Shown here: piece after piece, positions 16,705-23,327 of the stretch
Layout of the letters: every line of letters starts with the position of its first letter
Numbering within the stretch: position 1 is the stretch's first letter
Source: Thermoleophilia bacterium
Lineage (GTDB): Bacteria > Actinomycetota > Thermoleophilia > Gaiellales > Gaiellaceae
Reading direction: 5' to 3'
Length of the DNA stretch: 23,371 bases
NCBI GenBank assembly: GCA_016844515.1
Contig: JAERMP010000015.1
Location: 1-23,371 of the forward strand
Translations under genes and position numbers: made by a program
Notes under the pieces: model-generated
The model's database searches: none
Seen by the model: only the letters and a program-made list of their open reading frames with translations
Told to the model about the DNA's origin: nothing

Positions 16705-18099
16705 CTAAGTGCTTCCCGCCGGAAATACGGTGATGATTCGCCGGCGAGAACCGAGCAGGCCTAGGACGCAGGGAGGGCCAATATCGAGAATATTGGCCCG
16801 ACTGAGGACGACGGCATGCGATGTGTTCGCAGCCGCGCGAAGCGGGAGCGTATTTGCGGCGGGAAGCACTAAGGCTCCGTGTGAACCACGACGTCGGCGA
16901 TCGCCGGCACAGCGCGGCAGATCTCGCGGCGCGGCGCCGGTTTCCTCGATGACGGCGAGCTCGACCGCAGCGGCATCGACGGCGATCTCCTCGCCTGCTG
17001 CCGCCTCTTTCAACGGCTCGAGGTGCGTCCGGACGGACCCGACCTCGCGCACCTCGGAGAGAATCGCCTCCTCGACCTCCTCGGCGATCGCGTGCGCACG
17101 ATCGAGCGAGAGATCGCCGGGAAGCTTCAGGTGGAGAGACACCTCGAGCCGGTCACCAACCTCGAGCACCTTCAGATTGTGGATCTCTCGCACCTGCGCA
17201 ACCGTCAGCGCCGCGGCAAGTGTGCGCTCCCGTACGCCCGAGCCGGGGGCGCCCGGCTCCACGTGAACGACGACGTCGATCCCCGGGAGTGCCTCACGAA
17301 GCGCATCCTCGACCCGATCCGCAGCGGTATGGCCCTGACCGACCGCAGCACCGGGCGCGACGCCGATGACCACGTCCGCAAAGTGCTCTCCCCCAGCACG
17401 TCGAAGCCGAAGCCGCCGCAACTCCACCGGTGGCTCGAGCCCGGCGATGGCGCGGCGAGCCACGCGCGTCGCTTCGTCGGGCGAGCTATCCATGAGCACG
17501 TCGACGTTTCGCCGTCCGAGCCGGACGGCGGCCGCGACGACAAGCACCGAGACGAAGAGCGCGGCGATGGAGTCGCCGGAAGGAAAACCGAGCGCGACAG
17601 CGCTGAGGCCGGCGAGGACGGCGAGCGTCCCGGCGAGATCGCTCCCGAAGTGGAGCGCGTTCGCGAGCAGTGCATCGCTTCGGTAGAGGCGCGCGCCCCG
17701 TAGGGACACGATCGTCCGGGAAGCGTCGATCGCGATCACGAGCGCGACCGCCGCGAACGTCCACCAGGTCGCCTCGACCTCGAACTCGATGACACCGGCA
17801 AGACGGGCGATCGCGGCACCTGCGATGACGAAGCTCACGGCGACGAGGAAGGCAGACTCCGCGAGCGCCGCAAGGTTCTGCGCCTTGCCGTGCCCGTACG
17901 GATGACCCCGGTCAGCCGGACGAACGGCGACGCCCACGGCGAAGAACGTGAGCAGCGCCGCCGCGAGGTCGGTCCCGGAGTGCGCAGCCTCCGCAAGCAG
18001 GCCAAGGCTCGAGCTGGCAAGGCCCGCGGCGAGCTTGATCGCGATCAGGAGACACGCGGCTCCGACCGAGACGAGCGCGGTGCGCCGCTGCGGCGACAT
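16705..18099 (-). CDS. Cation diffusion facilitator with damaged C-terminus
   Basis: The N-terminal 200 residues are a CDF metal transporter: about six membrane segments, HSGTDL and HFGSDL as the two metal-site motifs (HxxxD), and HPYGHGK between them. Two dimerisation domains follow (about 205-290 and 300-370, ending VVVHVEP and VRTHLEP). A third begins at AVELAVIEETGAAPR and breaks off. In another frame the sequence continues ICRAVPAIADVVVHTEP and stops at TAG 16869-16871, the proper family ending, so about 30 residues have been lost and the frame changed near 16925-16935. As annotated, the protein reads on through hairpin element copy 3 and adds about 55 meaningless residues. Metal specificity is unknown. 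Confidence 0.8.
   Translation of the reverse strand: MSPQRRTALVSVGAACLLIAIKLAAGLASSSLGLLAEAAHSGTDLAAALLTFFAVGVAVRPADRGHPYGHGKAQNLAALAESAFLVAVSFVIAGAAIARLAGVIEFEVEATWWTFAAVALVIAIDASRTIVSLRGARLYRSDALLANALHFGSDLAGTLAVLAGLSAVALGFPSGDSIAALFVSVLVVAAAVRLGRRNVDVLMDSSPDEATRVARRAIAGLEPPVELRRLRLRRAGGEHFADVVIGVAPGAAVGQGHTAADRVEDALREALPGIDVVVHVEPGAPGSGVRERTLAAALTVAQVREIHNLKVLEVGDRLEVSLHLKLPGDLSLDRAHAIAEEVEEAILSEVREVGSVRTHLEPLKEAAAGEEIAVDAAAVELAVIEETGAAPRDLPRCAGDRRRRGSHGALVLPAANTLPLRAAANTSHAVVLSRANILDIGPPCVLGLLGSRRRIITVFPAGST
16708..16870 (+). repeat. Dispersed hairpin element, copy 3 (candidate structured RNA)
   Basis: The ends 16708-16729 and 16849-16870 pair at 21 of 22 positions (one G-G mismatch). 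The conserved strands AGGACGCAGGGAG (16763-16775) and CGACTGAGGACG (16799-16810) flank the tip, a 10-bp stem (16775-16784 with 16790-16799) with loop CGAGA. CCGAGCAG (16751-16758) and GACGACGG plus ATGCGA on the 3' side match copy 1. TAA lies immediately outside both ends (16706-16708 and 16870-16872, allowing for one shared base). It sits between the cation efflux gene and the FAH-family gene, both of which read the opposite strand. Confidence 0.8.
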
Positions 18100-18117
18100 G
18101 CGCGGAAGGCTACGGCG

Positions 18118-19189
18118 TCAGCTGGTTGCCGCGTAGAGCGCCCAGCGTTCGGGCACGCCCTTGAGCTCGTGCTCTCCGCGCTCCTCGAAGGAAATCCCTG
18201 ACCCCGCCACGAGATCGCGCACGGTGCGGGTCACGAGCACTTCCCCGGGAGCCGCGAGAGCGCAGACGCGAGCGCCGATGTGGATCGCGAGGCCTGCGAT
18301 TCCCTCCGGACGGCGCGTCACCTCGCCGGCGTGGAGGCCGCACCTGACCTCCTTCCCGCTCCGCCGCACCTTGTCGCGGAGGTGCGATGCGCAGCGAATC
18401 GCACGAGCAGGACCCTCGAACGTCACCAGAACCCCATCGCCGGTGGTGCGTTCAAGCGTCCCCTCGTAGTGGAGGAGCACCTCCCCGCCCACCTGTTCGA
18501 AGCGATCGAGAGCGGCGCGCCAGCTCCGGTCACCGAACTCGCTCGCATACTGGGTCGAGCCGACCACGTCGACGAACAGGACCGTCGCCAGGAACCGGTC
18601 TGCGTCGGCGGTCTCCGAACGCGACCCTGTGACGAACTCCTCGATTGCGCCGAGGAGGTCCTGCTCGGGCAGAAGCCGCCATGACGCTCGCCAGGGCCCC
18701 CGTCCCCCACTGCGTTCGGATCGCCTCGAGGGTCAGCTCCTGGGCCGCCGGCGGCTTTCCGGCCGGGTAGTCGTCCGCTCGCGCCAGACGCGCACATCCG
18801 TTGACAAGGACGAGGGCCTCGACTCGCTCCGGGTGCGTGGCGGCGGCCATGAGCGCCATCTGCACCGCATGACCCTGGGCGATCAGCGTTGCCCGCTCGC
18901 TTCCTGACGCGTCCATGACCGCGGCAACGTCTTCGATCCAATCTTCCGGTGAGACACCGGTGCCGACCACGCTGTCCGAGAGGCCAACGCCGCGCATGTC
19001 GAACCAGAGCACGCGCGCGTACCTGGCCAGTGAGGAGACGAACTCCACCACGGAAGGCTGCTCCCACAGCGCCTCGAGGTGGCTCGCCCAGTCGAGCACG
19101 AGGACGATGTCGCCCGGACCGTCGCCGATGACCTGATAGGCGAGATAGACGTCGCCGCTGCGGGCGTACTGCGTGCGCGGCGTCAGCAC
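18118..19189 (-). pseudogene. Broken alpha/beta hydrolase - adenylate cyclase fusion
   Basis: From GTG 19189 one frame encodes an alpha/beta hydrolase front half (YARSGDVYLAYQVIGDGPGD, WFDMRGVGLSDS, AQGHAVQMALMAA) up to TQWGTGALASVM near 18690. From there another frame encodes the class III nucleotide cyclase part: EEFVTGSRSETADADRFL, then LFVDVVGSTQYA, TGDGVLVTFEGP and GLHAGEV, ending at TGA 18118. Intact relatives carry roughly 120 more hydrolase residues, with the catalytic Asp and His, between these parts. An internal deletion with a frame change is the simplest reading. The elbow also lacks the usual Ser. A shortened cyclase starting inside the second frame could still be made. Confidence 0.78.
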
Positions 19190-19199
19190 CGGTCGGGCG

Positions 19200-20300
19200 T
19201 TACAGGTTCCCTCGCAGCGCCTGCTCGCGCTCGATCGCCTCGAAGAGCGCCTTGAAGTTCCCGATCCCGAAACCGCGCGAGCCATGCCGCTCGATGACCT
19301 CGAAGAAGAGCGTCGGGCGGTCCTGGACGATCTTCGTGAAGAGCTGAAGCAGGTACCCCTCCTCGTCGCGATCGGCCAGGATGCCCATCGAGCGGAGATC
19401 CGCCCAGTCCTGGTCGATTTCGCCGACGCGCTCCTGGACGATGTCGTAGTACGAATCGGGCGTCGCAATAAAGAGGACGCCGTGCTCGCGCAGCGCTGCG
19501 ACGGTCTTGACGATGTCGTTCGACTGCATCGCGACGTGCTGGACACCCGGGCCGCCGTGGAACTCGAGGTACTCCTCGATCTGGCTCTTGCGCTTCCCCT
19601 CGGCCGGCTCGTTGATCGGGAACTTGATCTTCCCTTCGCCGTCCGTCATGACCTTCGACATCAGCGCCGAATATTCGGTGTGGATGTCCTCATCCGAGAA
19701 GTGCGTGAGCTGCGTGAACCCGAGCACCCGCTCGTAGTAGCCGACCCACTCGTCCATCCTCCCGAGCTCGACATTTCCGACGACGTGGTCTATCGAGATC
19801 AGCTCCACGCCTGGGGACGGTGAGCCGTTCGGCGAGACGGACTGGTAGCCGGGGAGGTACGGGCCCGCGTACTCGGCACGGTTCACGAAGGTGTGGATGT
19901 TGTCGCCGTACGTCGCGATGGTGGCGAGCTCGATCCGTCCGTGGTCGTCCTCGACCCAGTGCGGCTCGACGACTCCGCGCGCGCCGCGCTGAACTGCCTG
20001 CCGATAGGCATTCGTGGCATCGGGAACCGCGAGAGCGACATCCTTGACGCTGTCTCCGTGTGTCGCCGCCCAGCGGCAGATCTCGCTGTCGGCGCGGATG
20101 CCGCTCGTGAGGACGAAGCGAATATCCCCCTGCTCGAGCACGTACGACGCACGGTCCCGGACTCCGGTCTCGGGCCCGGCATACGCGGTTCGCGTGAAGC
20201 CGTAGGCGTTCTCGTAGAAGTACGCAGCCTGCTTTGCGTTCCCAACCCAGATCTCGATGTGGTCCCAGCCGTCGATCGGCATGAAGTCGTGATCGCTCAT
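19200..20300 (-). CDS. hpd: 4-hydroxyphenylpyruvate dioxygenase
   Basis: A 366-residue enzyme that converts 4-hydroxyphenylpyruvate to homogentisate in tyrosine catabolism. Two vicinal-oxygen-chelate domains are visible (about 12-140 and 168-340). The iron ligands are His172 in SIDHVVGN, His255 in GGPGVQHVAMQ and Glu334 in FFEVIERHG. The C-terminal RGFGIGNFKALFEAIEREQ is characteristic of bacterial HPPD. ATG 20300 starts 10 bases after the DMT exporter stop, so the two are probably cotranscribed. The homogentisate dioxygenase that would complete the path is not in the window. Confidence 0.96.
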   Translation of the reverse strand: MSDHDFMPIDGWDHIEIWVGNAKQAAYFYENAYGFTRTAYAGPETGVRDRASYVLEQGDIRFVLTSGIRADSEICRWAATHGDSVKDVALAVPDATNAYRQAVQRGARGVVEPHWVEDDHGRIELATIATYGDNIHTFVNRAEYAGPYLPGYQSVSPNGSPSPGVELISIDHVVGNVELGRMDEWVGYYERVLGFTQLTHFSDEDIHTEYSALMSKVMTDGEGKIKFPINEPAEGKRKSQIEEYLEFHGGPGVQHVAMQSNDIVKTVAALREHGVLFIATPDSYYDIVQERVGEIDQDWADLRSMGILADRDEEGYLLQLFTKIVQDRPTLFFEVIERHGSRGFGIGNFKALFEAIEREQALRGNL

Positions 20301-20310
20301 GTGCAGGATT

Positions 20311-21198
20311 CTAGGTCGCCTGCGGCGCGAGCGCCCGCCGGCGGACGAAGAGGATGCCGACGCCGATCAAGGCACCGCCCACGATCTGGAGCCACGACAG
20401 CGGCTCCGACAGGAGGATCACCGCGAGGACCGCGGCGACAAAAGGCTGGAGGTTCGCGGCGAGCGCCGCCTTCGCGGGCCCGATCTTGTGGATCGAGCGG
20501 AACCAGAGGACGTTCGTCAAGACGAGGGGGCCAAGAGTCGCAAAGACGAGAAGCGCCCAGACCTCCCAGCCGAGCGACCAATCCTGGTCGGCGGTCTGCC
20601 GAAAACCGCTGAGCGCGAGCAGGATCCAGGTCGCCGGAATGACGATCGCACTGACGCGCGACGGAGAGTACGTCCTCATAAGCGGGGCGACGGTGACCGA
20701 GTACACAGCCCATGTCGCCCCGGTCGTCAAGCCCAGCAGGATCCCCAAGCGCGAGGTGGACACCTCGCCGCCCGCACCCAGCGCGACAAGGCTGACGCCG
20801 AGTGCAGAGATCGCCGCGGCAACCCAGAACCGCCGTGACGGATACTCGGTGCCGAGGAGGAGCCCGAGGACCGCGGTGAAGATCGGGATCGCTCCGAGGA
20901 GCAGGCCTATCGTGGACGCCGTCGCCAGGTCGAGGGCGAAGACGAACGACAGCTGGTTCAGCCACAGAGTCACCGCTGCGAGAGCGACGATCGGAAGATG
21001 CCGCCGTTGTATGCGTAGCGTGCGCTCGGCGACGAACGTGAGTCCGACGAAGACGAACGCGGCGAGCCCGTAGCGGACGGTCGCGTAGGGAAGAGGGCCA
21101 AGGCCGTGAGTGAGGATGTACTTCGTGACGCTGAGGTTGAGCGCCCAGAGCAGGACCGTGGTCAGCAGCATCAGCTCGACGGTCGACGGCTTGCGCAT
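20311..21198 (-). CDS. DMT-superfamily transporter (EamA)
   Basis: A 295-residue membrane protein with about ten hydrophobic helices in two EamA repeats. The first runs from LMLLTTVLLWALNLSVTKY to about residue 140, the second from LGILLGLTTGATWAVYSVTV to LIGVGILFVRRR. Typical motifs are NLSVTKY in helix 1 and NLQPFVAAVLAVILLSEPL in helix 9. Such proteins export amino acids or metabolites; the substrate is unknown. It opens the minus-strand run that continues into hpd. AAGGA is directly before ATG 21198, which is closer than usual. Confidence 0.92.
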   Translation of the reverse strand: MRKPSTVELMLLTTVLLWALNLSVTKYILTHGLGPLPYATVRYGLAAFVFVGLTFVAERTLRIQRRHLPIVALAAVTLWLNQLSFVFALDLATASTIGLLLGAIPIFTAVLGLLLGTEYPSRRFWVAAAISALGVSLVALGAGGEVSTSRLGILLGLTTGATWAVYSVTVAPLMRTYSPSRVSAIVIPATWILLALSGFRQTADQDWSLGWEVWALLVFATLGPLVLTNVLWFRSIHKIGPAKAALAANLQPFVAAVLAVILLSEPLSWLQIVGGALIGVGILFVRRRALAPQAT

Positions 21199-21231
21199 TC
21201 CTTGACGCTACAGAGCCGAGCTTTGTGCCAA

Positions 21232-21262
21232 CACCTTTACAGTGCCTGGCACTGTAAAGGTG
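21232..21262. repeat. 31-bp perfect palindrome between divergent genes
   Basis: Arms CACCTTTACAGTGCC (21232-21246) and its exact complement (21248-21262) flank a single T. It lies in the 104-base gap between the divergent DMT and small-ORF genes. GTGCCAA occurs just outside on both sides (21225-21231 and 21271-21277). It may be an operator for both genes or a copy of a dispersed palindromic repeat. I see no clear promoter here. Confidence 0.7.
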
Positions 21263-21302
21263 ACGATTTCGTGCCAATCGCTCCACGGTTAGGCTGTCCG
21301 GC

Positions 21303-21581
21303 GTGGCCCAGCCCACCTTCGACGACATCGACGCCCTCGTTGGGCCGGCGACACCGCACTTCGCGTACCAGCTTCGTGCGCGGGTGCGTGAGCTGATCGA
21401 GGATCTCCCCAACGAGCATCCCGTACGCCGCTATGGCGAGGAGAAGATGGATCTGCTCGACCGGCTCGGGCACGCGTCGTCCCTGGCGGAAGACGGAGCG
21501 CGCGAGCCGCTCACGCGTATCGGGTGGGAGACGATCCCTTCCTCTGCCCCCGCCTTCGACCCGCTTCCAAAGCGCGAATGA
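21303..21581 (+). CDS. Small hypothetical protein coupled to fabL
   Basis: 92 residues from GTG 21303, rich in charged residues and probably helical (FAYQLRARVRELIEDL, EEKMDLLDRLGHASSLAEDG). I do not recognise a family. Its TGA overlaps the ATG of the downstream reductase as ATGA, supporting a real gene translated with it. No signal peptide or membrane segment is visible. Confidence 0.7.
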   Translation: MAQPTFDDIDALVGPATPHFAYQLRARVRELIEDLPNEHPVRRYGEEKMDLLDRLGHASSLAEDGAREPLTRIGWETIPSSAPAFDPLPKRE

Positions 21582-22327
21582 CCTTCGAGGGCGCCTCGGT
21601 CCTCGTGACTGGAGGATCGCGAGGCATCGGCAAGACGATCGCGCTCCGCTTCGCCTCACTCGGGGCGACGCGCGTCGCGATCGGCTACATGCGTGGCGAC
21701 ACGGCAGCGGAGGAGACGGCGGAAGAGCTGCGCGCACTCGGCGCCCAACCGATCCTCGTGCGCGGGAACGTCGCGTCACAGCGCATCGCCGACGAGGTTG
21801 CCGCCCTCGGAGCGCTCGACGTGCTCATCCACAGCGCCGCCACCGGAGTCATTCGCCCGGCACTCGAGACGGAGGACAAGCACTGGGACTGGACGCTCTC
21901 GGCGAACGCGCGCGCGCTCCTGTCGTTGACGCGCGCCGCGGCGCCCTCGATGAAGCCCGGCTCGTCGATCATCGGGCTCTCGAGCCTCGGCTCGGTCCGC
22001 GTGCTCGAGAACTACGCCCTCGTCGGCGCGTCGAAGGCGGCGCTCGAGGCGCTCGTCCGCTACCTGGCAGTCGAGCTGGCGCCGCAAGGAATCCGCGTGA
22101 ACGCCGTCTCTGCCGGGGTGGTAGAGACGGGTGCGCTCGAGTACTTCCCCAACCGGGAGGCCATGCTCGAGATGGGGAAGGCGAACCCGGTCGGCCGGAT
22201 CGTCACGCCCGACGACATCGCCGGGTGCGTCACGTTTCTCTGCTCACCAGAGGCCGAGATGATCCGCGGCCAGACCATCGTGGTCGACGGCGGCTGGAGC
22301 CTTCTCGCGTCACTCGGCGCTACGTAG
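21578..22327 (+). CDS. fabL: FabL-type enoyl-[acyl-carrier-protein] reductase III (SDR)
   Basis: A 249-residue short-chain dehydrogenase/reductase. The NAD(P)-binding motif is VTGGSRGIG (10-18). The active site reads LSSLGSVRVLENYALVGASK with tyrosine and lysine separated by six residues (YALVGASK), the spacing of enoyl-ACP reductases, not of classical SDRs. SSLGS, LENY, RYLAVELAP, FPNRE, MIRGQTIVVDGG and the overall length fit Bacillus FabL, which reduces enoyl-ACP in fatty acid synthesis using NADPH. ATG 21578 is the conserved start, overlapping the small upstream ORF. The TAG stop is inside the GTAG of the adjoining REP element. Confidence 0.87.
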   Translation: MTFEGASVLVTGGSRGIGKTIALRFASLGATRVAIGYMRGDTAAEETAEELRALGAQPILVRGNVASQRIADEVAALGALDVLIHSAATGVIRPALETEDKHWDWTLSANARALLSLTRAAAPSMKPGSSIIGLSSLGSVRVLENYALVGASKAALEALVRYLAVELAPQGIRVNAVSAGVVETGALEYFPNREAMLEMGKANPVGRIVTPDDIAGCVTFLCSPEAEMIRGQTIVVDGGWSLLASLGAT

Positions 22328-22370
22328 GGGCCGGGCATGCCCGGCCCGGGCGAGGCATGCCTCGCACTAC
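22324..22370. repeat. REPIN-like pair of palindromes bounded by GTAG and CTAC
   Basis: GTAG (22324-22327) is followed by the palindrome GGGCCGGGCATGCCCGGCCC (22328-22347), then GCGAGGCATGCCTCGC (22350-22365) and CTAC (22367-22370). A GTAG tetranucleotide beside a GC-rich hairpin, in two inverted units, is the layout of REP elements moved by RAYT transposases. Both convergent flanking genes take their TAG stop from these tetranucleotides. No RAYT gene is in the window. Confidence 0.72.
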
Positions 22371-22669
22371 GACGACCGCATGAAGCCCTGGCGGGCGGCC
22401 GAGACGAGCGCGACCGCCTCGGGGAAGAGCACACGCATCGCATCGCGAAGAGCGAGCGCCTGCGCGTCGGACGGTCCGTCGACCTCGATCTGACCGAGCG
22501 CCGCCGCCGTCAGCTCCACGGCAGTGTTGAGCGTGAGCGTGGCGAACTGCTCTCGCTGCGTCTCCTGGACCGACTCGGCCTGCTTCTCGGCGAACTCGCG
22601 GAGAGCGCCGAGAAGCTCCTCTGGATCGCCCCCGCCGAACGGGAAGAAACCGCCACCACCGCTTTCCAT
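22367..22669 (-). CDS. Hypothetical protein
   Basis: A 100-residue protein with a glycine-rich N-terminus (ESGGGGFFPFGGGDPEELLGAL) and a mostly helical remainder (ALREFAEKQAESVQETQREQ, DAMRVLFPEAVALVSAARQG). I do not recognise a family. It has no signal peptide or membrane segment. No ribosome site is visible before ATG 22667-22669. It lies downstream of the 191-residue hypothetical gene, with two REP palindromes between, and stops inside the neighbouring REPIN. Confidence 0.65.
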   Translation of the reverse strand: MESGGGGFFPFGGGDPEELLGALREFAEKQAESVQETQREQFATLTLNTAVELTAAALGQIEVDGPSDAQALALRDAMRVLFPEAVALVSAARQGFMRSS

Positions 22670-22682
22670 ACCGGGAGTCTAT

Positions 22683-22706
22683 GGGCCGGGCATGCCCGGC
22701 CCCTAC
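22683..22706 (-). repeat. REP palindrome b
   Basis: GGGCCGGGCATGCCCGGCCC (22683-22702) followed by CTAC (22703-22706), so in minus orientation it reads GTAG plus palindrome. A stretch of 29 bases (22684-22712) recurs exactly at 22726-22754. Confidence 0.75.
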
Positions 22707-22725
22707 GACAAGCCGGGGTTTGTGC

Positions 22726-22748
22726 GGCCGGGCATGCCCGGCCCCTAC
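22726..22748 (-). repeat. REP palindrome c
   Basis: GGCCGGGCATGCCCGGCC (22726-22743) followed by CTAC (22745-22748), the same unit and orientation as REP b, 42 bases away. CTA 22745-22747 is the TAG stop codon of the 191-residue gene on the minus strand. Confidence 0.75.
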
Positions 22749-23320
22749 GACAAGGGGACGCGGTAGCCGGCCTCGATCTCGCGCTCGAGCTCGGAGACCG
22801 CGTCCTGCGAGGATCGCAGCGCGGCGGCAAACGGCGACGAAGCGTTCGAGTCGAGCTCTCGCTCGAGCTGGCGCACCGCGGCACCGATCTCGTCGAGTCT
22901 CGCCGGCGACGCGAGCTGAGGCGGATCTCCGAGCACGTTCCGAAGCGCGCGAGCGGCCTCCTCCGCGTCTTCGATCCCTGCAGGCGCTTCGTGCTCGCGA
23001 ATCTCGCCGAGCCTCGCGATGAGCGCATCGAGGTCGCCCCCGCCAGCGGCATCCACGGCGACCTCGCAGAGCGCGGCAATGGAGACGGCTTCGCGTAGGT
23101 CGACCCTGCTCGTCACTGCGGTACCGTCGTCCCGAATGGCGAGCCAGCTGCGCCGGCCGTCGGCGTCGTCGAACGAGCAGAGGTACACGCGGTGACCGAC
23201 AGTCGGCTCGGCCGCGATGATCCCCGAAACAGCGTCAGCGGGTCCTGCGTGAGCGGCTGCGAGCGCGCCGATTCCTTCGAGCTCGTCGGCCAGGGCCACG
23301 GCGCCACAATAGGGCTTCAT
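22745..23320 (-). CDS. Hypothetical protein
   Basis: 191 residues with two parts: an N-terminal alpha/beta-looking region (about 1-95, containing VGHRVYLCSFDDADGRRSWLAIRDDG and DLREAVSIAALCEVAVDAAGGGDLDAL, cited only as landmarks) and a helical, possibly coiled-coil C-terminal part (ARLDEIGAAVRQLERELD, SQDAVSELEREIEAGY). I do not recognise the family. It has no membrane segment or signal peptide. The start is ATG 23320, seven bases from the divergent gene at the right edge; a later start such as VALADELEG is possible. The stop is supplied by REP c. Confidence 0.72.
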   Translation of the reverse strand: MKPYCGAVALADELEGIGALAAAHAGPADAVSGIIAAEPTVGHRVYLCSFDDADGRRSWLAIRDDGTAVTSRVDLREAVSIAALCEVAVDAAGGGDLDALIARLGEIREHEAPAGIEDAEEAARALRNVLGDPPQLASPARLDEIGAAVRQLERELDSNASSPFAAALRSSQDAVSELEREIEAGYRVPLS

Positions 23321-23327
23321 GCCTTCC

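Noticed and set aside
18530..19546. A 338-codon frame as a complete hydrolase gene.
   Set aside because: Its first 119 codons overlap hpd with no family resemblance, and its last 50 codons are out-of-frame cyclase; it is part of the broken fusion gene.
22683..22754. Tandem 29-base repeats as a CRISPR array.
   Set aside because: Only two units with a 13-base gap, each a near-perfect GC palindrome, and no cas genes; they are REP units.
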